From: Herpetosiphon giganteus
GTDB lineage: Bacteria > Chloroflexota > Chloroflexia > Chloroflexales > Herpetosiphonaceae
Assembly: GCF_016907925.1 (NCBI RefSeq)
Contig: NZ_JAFBCZ010000005.1
Location: forward strand, 62,001-126,000
Length of the DNA stretch: 64,000 nt
Reading direction: 5' to 3'
Shown: piece by piece, positions 8,490 to 16,953 of the stretch
How positions within the stretch are numbered: position 1 is the stretch's first letter
Layout of the letters: the number at the start of each line of letters is the position of its first letter
Translations under genes and position numbers: made by a program
Notes under the pieces: generated by a model
Seen by the model: the letters and a program-made list of their open reading frames with translations, nothing else
Database searches by the model: none
Told to the model about the DNA's origin: nothing

Positions 8490-9302
8490 TTAGCTCTGCT
8501 GTTGCAATCCCCGCCCAATTAATAAGCCCCCAACCAAGGCAATTAGCCCAAAACTTGCGACCCAAATAATCGATCCAAGGCTTGCCCACGGCACGCTCAG
8601 GTTCGCTGCGCCAAAATCAACCAGTGCTAAACCTGCAATTACGCCCAACCCTAGTACGACTTGGCTGCCACCAAGGGTCAATAATTCATGGCGATTCCCA
8701 CCGCCAGCAACAATCCATGCACCAATTGCTCCCGTGATGAACAAGGCGCTATAAATTTGCGCATGAAAGGCATCGATTTTCCATGGCCAAAAAGCGGTTG
8801 CCCAGGCTGGCGCAACAATACAGGCCAGCCCATAGCCCGCTAAAACCACTGCTTCAATTAATAAGATGCTGCGCAACCAGCCAAGCGCTTGCGGATTGAC
8901 CGCTGGCCAAGCCCGATACTGCCACCAATACCAACCCAAAACCACAGTTGGAATAGTGTAGATGATGAACCAGAGCCAGACAATTGGCCGCGCAAAATCA
9001 AAATTATTGAGCCACGCCAATGATGCTCCGGTGACAACCGTTGTAAAGGTAACTGCTTGGGGAATGGTCAAGCGCGCCACCGACCAATCATTGATAACGA
9101 GCGTCCAGATCACTGCCACCATTTCGGCAGCATAAACCGCGCCTAAAAAGCGGGTCGCAAATGGGCGCAAGGCCCACGGCCAACGCGGCCCAACCAAACT
9201 CGGGGCCAGCAACAACGAAACGCCAGCGATCAACACCAGCGCAACAATCACAAACATAATTCGAACCCATGGCGATAATTGAGGTTTTACGCTAGCCATC
9301 AC
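8490..9302 (-). CDS. Polytopic membrane protein of unknown function
   Basis: A 270-residue very hydrophobic protein with about eight predicted transmembrane helices, for example VIVALVLIAGVSLLLAP near the N-terminus and LIALVGGLLIGRGL at the C-terminus. Tryptophans are frequent at the helix ends. There is no signal peptide cleavage site, no charged transport motif and no recognisable family signature. It is monocistronic: upstream is the repeat field at 9303-10017 and downstream a pair of hairpins before the next promoter region. The coding call rests on length, the hydrophobic pattern and codon use like its neighbours. Confidence 0.75.
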   Translation of the reverse strand: MMASVKPQLSPWVRIMFVIVALVLIAGVSLLLAPSLVGPRWPWALRPFATRFLGAVYAAEMVAVIWTLVINDWSVARLTIPQAVTFTTVVTGASLAWLNNFDFARPIVWLWFIIYTIPTVVLGWYWWQYRAWPAVNPQALGWLRSILLIEAVVLAGYGLACIVAPAWATAFWPWKIDAFHAQIYSALFITGAIGAWIVAGGGNRHELLTLGGSQVVLGLGVIAGLALVDFGAANLSVPWASLGSIIWVASFGLIALVGGLLIGRGLQQQS

Positions 9303-9579
9303 ACTGCTCCTGTTGGCAAAACTGCCGTCAGTCTAGCATGCTGCGCTTGGCTCTGACAATGATTGCTTGCTGATTTGATTTGGGGATCGGTTGTTGGGGG
9401 TCGGGGCCTTGGCTTTTGATCCACGAAGGACACGAAGAGCACGAAAGCGAGGTGGATATAGGCTCTCGGACAATCATTGGAGTTGGCGACATGCGGTTGG
9501 CACTGTACGGAATACCGATCCCCCATCCATGCTCCCTGACCCCTCGGGCGGAACCACGAAGGGGGAATAGAAAGATAGG

Positions 9580-9659
9580 AACAATCCAACACCTAAATAT
9601 TTGGGGGTGCAGGGGGCTGAAAACCCCCTGCGTCTCCCGCTGGCGGGACGGAAGGGTGG
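9580..9659. repeat. 80-bp double-hairpin repeat, copy 1
   Basis: This copy matches 9895-9974 at 78 of 80 positions. It contains two inverted repeats: GCAGGGGG/CCCCCTGC with a 7-base loop, and CCCGC/GCGGG inside GTCTCCCGCTGGCGGGAC. The layout resembles a REP/MITE-type mobile repeat, but no transposase is nearby. Confidence 0.85.
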
Positions 9660-9894
9660 TGAAACGAACGTGCATGAACCAGTGACGAAAACCACCAAGA
9701 ACGCAAAGGACACGAAGTTTTGATCCACGAAGAGCACGAATGCGAGGTGGCTATAGGCTCTGAGGGTAAGCCGAGCCACTGAACCCTAGCCCCTTCATCC
9801 CTCATAATTCATAATTCATTCTTCGGTCGCTCTGCGCCTCTGCGTTAAATTGATCCACGAAGTGTGCGAAGTTTGGGGGTTATAGAATCACAGT

Positions 9895-9974
9895 AACAAT
9901 CCAACACATAAACATTTGGGGGTGCAGGGGGCTGAAAACCCCCTGCGTCTCCCGCTGGCGGGACGGAAGGGTGG
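9895..9974. repeat. 80-bp double-hairpin repeat, copy 2
   Basis: This is the direct copy of 9580-9659, differing at two positions in the first 25 bases. The same two hairpins are intact. It ends 43 bases before the stop codon of the aldehyde dehydrogenase gene, so it may act as 3-prime-end structure of the hydroxyproline operon transcript. Confidence 0.85.
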
Positions 9975-10017
9975 AAAACCTAAATCAAACCACCCAGCCT
10001 AGTTTTTAATTCAAGCA

Positions 10018-11586
10018 TTAAGCATTGCTCCATTGCTCATCAACCAAGCGCCAAATAGCCTGCGGATTGGCATTTTGCAGAATGCTGGGCAAGCGTGATT
10101 CGCGCACATTATCGTAGCAGTGCAAGGCCGCAAAGCGCCGAATTGTCGCCGGAAAGCCAACTGCCGTCCAGCCTGCATGGCCAGTGGCCGGATATGGCCC
10201 ACCATGGTTCATGGCCGAACTGACCGCCACGCCGGTTGGCATTTTATCGTTGAGCAACCGCCCAACCTTGGCGCGTAAACGTTCAGCGACGGTTTGATAA
10301 AACGCTTCATCTGTGCCATCGCTGCTGCTGTAGATGCTGCCCGTCAAATTGCCTTCAAGACAATCAAGCACTTGCAAAACCTCGGCTTGGTCGGCACACT
10401 CTACAATCAGGCTGACTGGGCCAAATACTTCGTGGCTCAGCGCTTGAGGATTGGCGAGAAAGCTGTTGCCTGCGACATACAGCAAACTATTGGCATAGCG
10501 ATAGCCATCATCCAAGCCATGGCCGCCAACCAACACTTGTGCGCCAGCATCGTGCAACGCGCTAATGCCCTCTTCGATGCCTGCCAAAACGCCTTGATTA
10601 AGCAGCGTCAGACTGGGGTATTGGCTGAAGTGGGCTTTGGTAGCTTCAATAAATTCGTTGCTGGCGGCTGAATGTTCTAAAATCAACAAGCCTGGATTGG
10701 TGCAAAATTGGCCAGCACCCAACGTGCAAGAGCCAGCAAATTCGGCGGCAAGCGCTTCGGCACGCTCAGTCACAGCGCCTGCCAACATGACGACTGGGTT
10801 GATGCTCGACATTTCAAGGTAAATCGCTTTGCCCGCTTGATCGGCGGCAGCTTTGAGCGCCAAGCCTGCACGCCGCGAGCCAGTAAAGCCAATTGCGCCA
10901 ATTAATGGATGACTGACCAGCGCCAAGCCCAATTCGTCGGGCAAGCCGTAGAGCAGTTGCACACTCGCTGCTGGCAAACCAACCGCCAAAACCGCCTCAT
11001 GTGCCAATTGAGCCAAGCGTTCGGTGGTGGCCGGATGGCTTGGGTGACCCTTAGCAATCACGGCATTGCCTGCGGCGATGGCTGAGGCAAAATCGCTGCC
11101 AGCAATCGCATTGTAGGCAAATGGAAAATTATTCGGCCCAAAAATGGCAACTGGCGCTGCCAAACTGCCATACAACGAGCGAATATTGGCTTTTGTGTCG
11201 ATCGTTGCTAATTCCCAGGTGTGGTTGCGTATGGCATTAGCAGCTTGACGTAATTGATTGACCGTGCGCGGCAATTCAACGCTGTTCAAGCGCGGCTCGA
11301 TTGGCAAGCCTGTTTCGCTATGGGCTAGCTCAGTTAATTGTTGGCGATTGGCCTCAATCAAGTCGGCATAGCGTTCGAGAAATGTGGCGCGTTGCTCGGC
11401 ACTGCTTTGCGCCAGTTCGCGTGAGGCTGCAACCCCCGCATTCAAGGCGAGTTCTAAATCACCACGCCCAGAAATTGGGTACTCGGTGGCGATGGTTTGG
11501 GCAGTTGTCGGGTTGGTTGCCTGAAAGCTGCCAACATAATCGCCAAGCTGCCATTCGCCGTTGATCAAAATAGGTTTCATGGCCAT
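10018..11586 (-). CDS. Alpha-ketoglutaric semialdehyde dehydrogenase (NADP-type ALDH)
   Basis: A 522-residue aldehyde dehydrogenase, last step of hydroxyproline breakdown: 2,5-dioxopentanoate to 2-oxoglutarate. The catalytic cysteine is Cys295 in GAGQFCTNPG and the general base is the Glu in YLEMSSINPV; the EMSSINP form is typical of the semialdehyde dehydrogenase clade rather than ELGGK-type ALDHs. The cofactor loop reads FTGSRRAG. Its start overlaps the DapA-family gene by 10 bases, and it is the last gene of the operon. The same enzyme also serves arabinose and glucarate pathways, but the neighbours point to hydroxyproline. Confidence 0.92.
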   Translation of the reverse strand: MAMKPILINGEWQLGDYVGSFQATNPTTAQTIATEYPISGRGDLELALNAGVAASRELAQSSAEQRATFLERYADLIEANRQQLTELAHSETGLPIEPRLNSVELPRTVNQLRQAANAIRNHTWELATIDTKANIRSLYGSLAAPVAIFGPNNFPFAYNAIAGSDFASAIAAGNAVIAKGHPSHPATTERLAQLAHEAVLAVGLPAASVQLLYGLPDELGLALVSHPLIGAIGFTGSRRAGLALKAAADQAGKAIYLEMSSINPVVMLAGAVTERAEALAAEFAGSCTLGAGQFCTNPGLLILEHSAASNEFIEATKAHFSQYPSLTLLNQGVLAGIEEGISALHDAGAQVLVGGHGLDDGYRYANSLLYVAGNSFLANPQALSHEVFGPVSLIVECADQAEVLQVLDCLEGNLTGSIYSSSDGTDEAFYQTVAERLRAKVGRLLNDKMPTGVAVSSAMNHGGPYPATGHAGWTAVGFPATIRRFAALHCYDNVRESRLPSILQNANPQAIWRLVDEQWSNA

Positions 11587-12491
11587 AACTCCTGCCGCTG
11601 CGCAAGGGCTTGTTCAATCACTGCAACTGCTGCTTCGCGCTCGGCTCCAACTAATTCAAGCCGTGGTGCGCGCACGGTTTCGCTGCCCATGCCGACCATA
11701 GCCTGCGTTAGTTTAATCAATTGGACAAATTTTGGCACGGTATCGAGCCGCAACAATGGCAAAAACCAAGCATAAATCGCCGCTAAACGTTCGCGATCGC
11801 CATGGCCTGCGCTAACGGCCTGCGCCAAGTGAAATAATTCGACTGATTCATGGGGAAAGGCATTAACCAAGCCAGCAATCCAGCCCACCGCACCAGCTGC
11901 AATGCCCTCAACAATCGCATTGTCAACCCCAACCAGAATTTCGAGCCGTTGCCCAAGCTCAGCCCGAATTGCCGTAACCCGCCGCACATCGGTGCTCGAT
12001 TCTTTGACTGCTTGCACATTTGGGTGGCGCTCGGCTAATTCGCCAATTTGGCTGGGCACAAAATCGGTGCGATAGGCTACTGGATTATTGTAGATCATCA
12101 CTGGTAGCTCGGTGGCGCTGATGACGGCGCTCATATGAGCTTGCATTTCGCGCCAATCGGTTGAATACAGGTATGGCGGCAGCACCATCAAACCTGAGCA
12201 GCCTTCGGCAGCAGCTAGTTGGGCCAGCTGACATGCTTCAGCGGTCGAAAGCGCTGCAATCCCGGGAATAACCGGATTCTTGCCAGCAACCTTGACACAG
12301 GTTTGCAGAATTGCCTGTTTTTCAGCAGCGCTCAGGGTTGCGCCCTCGCCTAGTGAGCCAAGCGGCACGATCCCCACACAGCCAGCATCCAACATCCAAC
12401 GACAGTGCTCGGCCAAAAAACCATGATCAACGCTGCCATCGTGATTAAAACGGGTGGTAATTGCCGGAATAACTCCATGCCACATGCTCAT
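11577..12491 (-). CDS. DHDPS-family deaminase, probable 1-pyrroline-4-hydroxy-2-carboxylate deaminase
   Basis: A 304-residue TIM-barrel protein of the DapA/N-acetylneuraminate lyase family. The Schiff-base lysine is Lys163 (VKESSTD) and the conserved tyrosine is Tyr134 (MIYNNP). The GTTGE motif of true dihydrodipicolinate synthase is replaced by PLGSLGEG. In hydroxyproline pathways this family converts 1-pyrroline-4-hydroxy-2-carboxylate to 2-oxoglutarate semialdehyde with release of ammonia. Its place between the dehydrogenase subunits and the semialdehyde dehydrogenase supports that role. The start overlaps the upstream stop in an ATGA junction. A lysine-pathway role is less likely. Confidence 0.88.
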   Translation of the reverse strand: MSMWHGVIPAITTRFNHDGSVDHGFLAEHCRWMLDAGCVGIVPLGSLGEGATLSAAEKQAILQTCVKVAGKNPVIPGIAALSTAEACQLAQLAAAEGCSGLMVLPPYLYSTDWREMQAHMSAVISATELPVMIYNNPVAYRTDFVPSQIGELAERHPNVQAVKESSTDVRRVTAIRAELGQRLEILVGVDNAIVEGIAAGAVGWIAGLVNAFPHESVELFHLAQAVSAGHGDRERLAAIYAWFLPLLRLDTVPKFVQLIKLTQAMVGMGSETVRAPRLELVGAEREAAVAVIEQALAQRQELWP

Positions 12492-13714
12492 ACTGACTCC
12501 ATTACTAAATCGGCGACGCTGACCGGATGAATCGGAAAGCGCACGCTATCTTGACCCCAACCGAATAAATATTGCGTTGCGCTGCTGCAAACTCGGCCTT
12601 GGCACACGCCCATGCCACAGCGGGTTTGGAGTTTGGCGCTGCGCCACGATGGCTGATTTTGCAATTGTTCAAATGTCACATCTTCGCAACGGCAAACTAA
12701 TGTATTGGCCTGTGCAAGTTGACGTAATTCTGGTCGTAATGCAAAACTTGTTGCTAATTGTTGGCTAAATTGGCGGGCTTGAGCTTGCTTGTGGGCCAAT
12801 TGGCTGGCCGCCTGATAATTGCCAGTTGCCGCAAAGCCAGCAATTTGGCCTTCGACGATTGCTTTATCTTCGCCGCCGATGCCAGTTAATTCGCCAGCAG
12901 CATAGATATGATTGACACTGGTTTGTTGGCCGCGATCAACCAGCACAAAACTGTGCTCAAGTTTGCAACCAAGCTGTTGCGCTAGCTCGGTGTTGGCAAT
13001 TAAGCTCCAGCTACAGGCCAAATAATCGCATTCGATGCTGTGATGATTGCTTAACCGCACCTGTTGCACTGCGCCAGCGCCCTCAGCTGCCACGACCCAT
13101 GTATTTGGGTAAAACGGCGTATTGCGCAACATTGCTATGCTTTGGGCTGCTTGCCCAATTTTGCTTGGATAGCCAGCCAAACTCCGACCAAACCGCAGTA
13201 ATTGACCCAATGGCGCTTGCTCAACCACGGCTTTAACGATTGCGCCACGCTGTTTTAGCTGGCTAGCGACCGCAACCAGCAACGGGCCGCTGCCTGCAAC
13301 GACGACGTTTTTGCCTGCAATCGGCAAACCACCTTTGACCAAGGCCTGCAAGCCGCCAACTCCCAGCACTTTGGGCAGCGTCCAGCCAGGAAACGGCAAG
13401 AACAATTCTCGCGCACCGTTGGCCAAAATCACGCGATCAAACGCGAGTTGTTGCGGGCCGTTCGGCGTTGCCAAAAACAAGTGATCGGCGTTTGCACCAA
13501 TTACATGGGTTTTATTGAGATAACGCAGTTCTGTCTGCTGAGCAAACAAATGTTGATAACGCTTTGGCGCAGCGTGTGTTCCACCACGCCAAATCTGGCC
13601 ACCAGCCTGATCATATTGATCGATCAGAGTGACATTGGCCTTGCTTTGGCTTGCGCTCCACGCGGCGGCCAAGCCCGCTGGCCCAGCCCCAACAATCACC
13701 AGATTAAGGCTCAC
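12488..13714 (-). CDS. D-hydroxyproline dehydrogenase alpha-type subunit (FAD, BFD-like Fe-S)
   Basis: A 408-residue flavoprotein. The N-terminus has the dinucleotide-binding motif VIVGAGPAGLAAAW followed by an acidic strand end; a second GSGP motif lies near residue 145 (VVAGSGPLLVA). The C-terminal 90 residues carry a BFD-like [2Fe-2S] site: VCRCED, then TRCGMGVCQGRVC. This is the architecture of the alpha subunit of heteromeric D-hydroxyproline dehydrogenase (LhpE/HcnB-like), which passes electrons from the beta subunit. It overlaps the upstream 2Fe-2S gene by 11 bases and the downstream gene by 4. Octopine or nopaline oxidase subunits have the same layout, but the operon argues for hydroxyproline. 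Confidence 0.88.
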   Translation of the reverse strand: MSLNLVIVGAGPAGLAAAWSASQSKANVTLIDQYDQAGGQIWRGGTHAAPKRYQHLFAQQTELRYLNKTHVIGANADHLFLATPNGPQQLAFDRVILANGARELFLPFPGWTLPKVLGVGGLQALVKGGLPIAGKNVVVAGSGPLLVAVASQLKQRGAIVKAVVEQAPLGQLLRFGRSLAGYPSKIGQAAQSIAMLRNTPFYPNTWVVAAEGAGAVQQVRLSNHHSIECDYLACSWSLIANTELAQQLGCKLEHSFVLVDRGQQTSVNHIYAAGELTGIGGEDKAIVEGQIAGFAATGNYQAASQLAHKQAQARQFSQQLATSFALRPELRQLAQANTLVCRCEDVTFEQLQNQPSWRSAKLQTRCGMGVCQGRVCSSATQYLFGWGQDSVRFPIHPVSVADLVMESV

Positions 13715-13946
13715 ACTGCACCTCCATGCCCTCGGAGCATTGTTGCAAGCAGGCCAGTTGATGAGCTTGCTGGTTGATTGTTACGCGGCACTCGCCACAA
13801 CTGCCCATGCCACAGACGGCCATGCGCGGCTCGCCACTAACCGAGCGCCGATTGGCGATGGCGTTGGTCATCAGCACGGCGGCGAGATTGCTGTGCTCAG
13901 CAACCTGATAGCGTGTGCCATTGATTGAAATGTGAATTTGTTTCAT
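13704..13946 (-). CDS. Small [2Fe-2S] ferredoxin-like subunit of D-hydroxyproline dehydrogenase
   Basis: An 80-residue protein with a plant-type ferredoxin signature: VCGMGSCGECRV and a fourth cysteine in LACLQQC. It corresponds to the gamma subunit (LhpF/HcnA-like) that sits with the two FAD subunits in heteromeric D-hydroxyproline or sarcosine-type dehydrogenases. The ATG at 13946 forms an ATGA overlap with the stop of the beta-type gene and is preceded by GGAGCAAC; a longer frame to 14087 lies wholly inside that gene and is rejected. Confidence 0.88.
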   Translation of the reverse strand: MKQIHISINGTRYQVAEHSNLAAVLMTNAIANRRSVSGEPRMAVCGMGSCGECRVTINQQAHQLACLQQCSEGMEVQCEP

Positions 13947-15052
13947 CGTTGCTCCTGCTGCAAGCCGCGTGGCAGGTAGGGTTGAAGATCGAGCGCTGCT
14001 GGGCGGTGCAACATTTGGTCGGCCAACAGGCGGGCGCTGCTCAAGGCGGTCGTAATTCCCAAGCCTTCGTGGCCAACATTCAGCCATAATCCTGCCTGCT
14101 CAGGATGCTGGCCAATTAGCGGCAAGCCGTCGGGCGAAGCGGCGCGCACGCCAGTCCAAGTGCGCAGGCAACGCACATCGGCCAGCGCTGGCACATAGTC
14201 AATTGCTTTGCGCAACATTGTGCTTAATAACTGTTGATCGATTTGGCGATCGGTGCGATCAAACTGGCGCGAGGAGCCAATTAACAATTGGCCGTTGGGC
14301 CGTGGCTGAAGGTTGAATGCCACCGAATCGCCGCTACTGGCATGGGCGTTTTTGATGTAGCTTAATTCGACCAGCTGATGCTTGATCAAATTGGGATAGC
14401 GCTCGGTAATCACCAATTGGCCGCGTTTGGCGCGAATTGGCAACTCTGGCAATAGCTCAATGCAACGCTGGCCATTGGCAATCACAATCGCATCGGCATG
14501 CAGTTGGCGGCCATCGCTCAGCTGTACAGCATTGGCTTGAATGCTGCGAACTTCGCCGTACACCAGTTTGGCGGCGTGCTTCTCAGCTTGTTGCCACAGG
14601 TAAACGGCGCTTTTTGGTGGATAGACCACACTATCGTTTGGCACCAATAAGCCACCGACCAAGCCCGCTCGTAGCGCTGGTTCGTGGGCATAGAGTGCTG
14701 CTGCATCCAAGATTTCGCAGGGAATTAGATGCTGGCGATAGACCGCTGCTTTTTCAGCAACCAATTGCCATTCTTCAGCATCGGTGGCAACCCACAATGT
14801 GCCACATTCATGATATTCGTGGCGTTGTGGGTGCGCGGCGGTGAGCGTTTGCCACAATTGCTGGCCATACAAGGTGAGCTTTAATTGCGCTTCGCCCTCA
14901 TCCATCACCACAATATGGCCCATGCCTGCCGCCGTTGCCCCGCTGCCAAGGCAATCGCGCTCGATGAGGGTAACTTGTACGCCAGCTTGGGCCAATTCCA
15001 GCGCTACGGCACAGCCTACAATCCCGCCGCCAACGATGATTGCGCTGCTCAT
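13943..15052 (-). CDS. D-hydroxyproline dehydrogenase beta-type subunit (FAD oxidoreductase, DAO family)
   Basis: A 369-residue flavoprotein of the D-amino-acid oxidase/glycine oxidase family. It starts with [20 protein letters not shown] (Rossmann motif for FAD) and ends with the family's conserved [20 protein letters not shown] near residue 335. It is the predicted catalytic subunit that oxidises cis-4-hydroxy-D-proline to 1-pyrroline-4-hydroxy-2-carboxylate, matching LhpB. It overlaps the epimerase stop by four bases (ATGA). Sarcosine oxidase beta subunits are close relatives; the three-subunit set and the epimerase next door favour hydroxyproline. Confidence 0.88.
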   Translation of the reverse strand: MSSAIIVGGGIVGCAVALELAQAGVQVTLIERDCLGSGATAAGMGHIVVMDEGEAQLKLTLYGQQLWQTLTAAHPQRHEYHECGTLWVATDAEEWQLVAEKAAVYRQHLIPCEILDAAALYAHEPALRAGLVGGLLVPNDSVVYPPKSAVYLWQQAEKHAAKLVYGEVRSIQANAVQLSDGRQLHADAIVIANGQRCIELLPELPIRAKRGQLVITERYPNLIKHQLVELSYIKNAHASSGDSVAFNLQPRPNGQLLIGSSRQFDRTDRQIDQQLLSTMLRKAIDYVPALADVRCLRTWTGVRAASPDGLPLIGQHPEQAGLWLNVGHEGLGITTALSSARLLADQMLHRPAALDLQPYLPRGLQQEQR

Positions 15053-15978
15053 TGAATCCCCCAGCGAAATGGATCGGCCTCGTGCAAAATGAGCTGGCCT
15101 TCGAGCGTAACATAGGCCGAGCCAGTAATTTTGGAGATAATTGCCTCGCCCTCGTGGCGATATTTGGCCTCAAAGCGGCTGCCGATGATGCTTTCTTGCA
15201 CCCAAGTTGTGTTTGGCGCAAGTTTGCCATCGGCGGCGAGGCAGGCCAATTTGGCGCTCGTGCCCGTGCCACAGGGCGAACGATCGTAGGCCTTGCCCGG
15301 GCAGAGCACAAAACTGCGGCTGTTGGCTCCTTCAGCGCCAGCCCCAAATAATTCGATATGATCGATTAGGCCGTTGTTTGCGCCCGTAATCTTGGCTGCT
15401 TCGAGGGCTTGGCGAATTTGCCAGCTAAAATTTGTCAGTTGCTCAACATTGGCCAAACTGAGATCTTGACCATGGTCGTTGACCAAGAAAAACCAATTGC
15501 CGCCCCAAGCAATATCGCCATGAATTCGGCCAGGATTCGGTAGATCGAGCGCTACATTGGCTTGATAGCGGTAACTTGGCACGTTTTCGATCGTGGCTTG
15601 GCCGTCGGGGTGCAAGGTTGCGCTGACAATCCCGACGGGTGTTTCAATCAGATGCTCGCCAACCCCGATTTTGCCGAGGTGGGCGAGGGTTGCAACCAAG
15701 CCAATTGTGCCATGGCCGCACATGCCCAAATAACCAACATTATTAAAGAAGATCACGCCTGTGCAACAGCGTTGGTCGCTTGGTGGACATAAAATTGCGC
15801 CCACCAACACATCGGAGCCGCGAGGCTCGTTGACAACCGCCGAGCGTAGCCAATCGTAATTTTGGGCTAGCACATCACGTTGTTGAGCAACGCTGCCGCC
15901 GCCAAGCTCAGGGCCGCCAGCAATCACGATGCGAGTTGGTTCGCCAGCGGTATGCGAATCGACAATGGCAATGCGCAT
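15049..15978 (-). CDS. 4-hydroxyproline 2-epimerase (proline racemase family)
   Basis: A 309-residue member of the proline racemase superfamily, first enzyme of the pathway: trans-4-hydroxy-L-proline to cis-4-hydroxy-D-proline. Both catalytic cysteines are present: Cys87 in MCGHGT and Cys236 in [10 protein letters not shown]. The two cysteines separate it from trans-3-hydroxyproline dehydratase, which has Thr or Ser at the second place. The start at 15978 ([16 protein letters not shown]) has AAGGAGG upstream; a longer frame to 16104 runs into intergenic repeats and is rejected. It is the first gene of the operon, divergent from the AraC-type regulator. Confidence 0.93.
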   Translation of the reverse strand: MRIAIVDSHTAGEPTRIVIAGGPELGGGSVAQQRDVLAQNYDWLRSAVVNEPRGSDVLVGAILCPPSDQRCCTGVIFFNNVGYLGMCGHGTIGLVATLAHLGKIGVGEHLIETPVGIVSATLHPDGQATIENVPSYRYQANVALDLPNPGRIHGDIAWGGNWFFLVNDHGQDLSLANVEQLTNFSWQIRQALEAAKITGANNGLIDHIELFGAGAEGANSRSFVLCPGKAYDRSPCGTGTSAKLACLAADGKLAPNTTWVQESIIGSRFEAKYRHEGEAIISKITGSAYVTLEGQLILHEADPFRWGIQ

Positions 15979-15989
15979 TATGCCTCCTT

Positions 15990-16155
15990 GTAGCGAGGGG
16001 TCGGGGGTCAGGGGCTGGGGATCAGGATCGCGTGCTGTGCCAACCGTCTGTTGCCAACCCTCAATGATTGTCCGAGAGCCAAAAGCCAATAGCCAATAGC
16101 CCATCCTCTTCGTGGATCAAAACTTCGCGTCCTTCGCGCTCTTCGCGGTTCCAAC
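15990..16155. repeat. Repeat cluster upstream of the hydroxyproline operon
   Basis: The divergent gap between the epimerase (15978) and the AraC-type gene (16216) is largely repeat: a GGGGTCAGGGGCTGGGGATCAGG stretch at about 15997-16027, an inverted copy at 16031-16080 of the 50-bp element found at 9461-9510, and CACGAAG-type motifs on the opposite strand at 16108-16153. Only about 60 bases before the regulator gene are free of repeat. Confidence 0.75.
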
Positions 16156-16215
16156 TCCCGATGCCCAACTCCTACAATAGCGGGTTTATGGCAATTTGTC
16201 TTGTACAATTAGGCT

Positions 16216-16953
16216 ATGCAGCATGCGGATTTTTGCACAATTGAGTATCCAGATGTGGCGCAACTTGTGCCCTTGTTTGATCTATTGCCCGATGTGGTGT
16301 TTTTCTGCAAGGATCGGGCGGGGCGTTATAGTGTGGTCAATGAAACCCTGCGTTTGCGCTGTGGTTGTCTCAGTAAGCAGGAATTAATTGGGCGATTGCC
16401 CGAAGATTTATTTCCGTTGGAGTTGGGGGCGAGTTATGCCAGCCAAGATCAGCAGGTTATTCGCTCTGGCTGCGCGCTGAATCATCGCTTAGAGGTGCAT
16501 ATTTACCCAAATTTGCAGATGGGTTGGTGTGTGACCCACAAACGCCCGTTGCGCGATCGCAATGGCAACATTATGGGCTTAATTGGGATTTCGCGCGATC
16601 TGCGTAGCCCAAATCGCAATGCCCCAACTTGGCGGCGGGTTGCTAGCTCAATTGATTATTTAAACGAATATTTTGCTGAAATAACATCAATTCAGCAATT
16701 AGCAACGCTTGCCCAACTATCATTGAGCCAATATGAACGAGCAATTCAACAGATTTTTGAATTAACCCCCAAGCAACTGCTGATTAAAACCCGCATTGAT
16801 GCCAGTATTAATCTGTTGGCTGGCGCTGATTCGATTGCAGCGATTGGCTTGGCCTGTGGCTATGCTGATCATAGCGCGTTTTCGCGTCAATTTCGCTTGA
16901 TTACGGGCCTCACGCCGCGCCAATATCGCCAACTGCTAGGCTGTAATGCTTGA
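16216..16953 (+). CDS. PAS-AraC family transcriptional regulator
   Basis: A 245-residue regulator. Residues about 14-120 form a PAS domain (LLPDVVFFCKDRAGRYSVVN at its start, then a PAC-like segment RDRNGNIMGLIGISRDL). The last 100 residues are an AraC/XylS double helix-turn-helix, with the typical IGLACGYADHSAFSRQF and TGLTPRQYR signature. It is divergent from the hydroxyproline operon and is the obvious candidate regulator, as AraC-type LhpR is in Pseudomonas; the PAS sensor in place of a cupin or amidase-like domain is a difference. The ribosome-binding site is weak (AGG two bases before ATG). Its 3-prime end overlaps the next gene by 18 bases. Confidence 0.9.
   Translation: MQHADFCTIEYPDVAQLVPLFDLLPDVVFFCKDRAGRYSVVNETLRLRCGCLSKQELIGRLPEDLFPLELGASYASQDQQVIRSGCALNHRLEVHIYPNLQMGWCVTHKRPLRDRNGNIMGLIGISRDLRSPNRNAPTWRRVASSIDYLNEYFAEITSIQQLATLAQLSLSQYERAIQQIFELTPKQLLIKTRIDASINLLAGADSIAAIGLACGYADHSAFSRQFRLITGLTPRQYRQLLGCNA

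Larger units (their letters stand above)
9303..10017. repeat. Gene-free repeat field, 715 bp
   Basis: This stretch contains no credible gene. It is assembled from several repeat families: CACGAAG-type motifs at 9421-9449, 9688-9745 and 9853-9870; a GCTCTCGGACAATCATTG element at 9461-9510 that recurs inverted at 16031-16080; a CTCTGCGCCTCTGCGTTAAA motif at 9829-9848 that recurs near 50195; and two copies of an 80-bp double-hairpin repeat. Small frames crossing it differ in every direction and are not conserved in codon pattern. It separates the membrane protein gene from the hydroxyproline operon. Confidence 0.8.

Noticed and set aside
9580-9974. Possible CRISPR-like pair of direct repeats
   Set aside because: There are only two units of 80 bp, 235 bp apart, with no cas genes and no short regular spacers.
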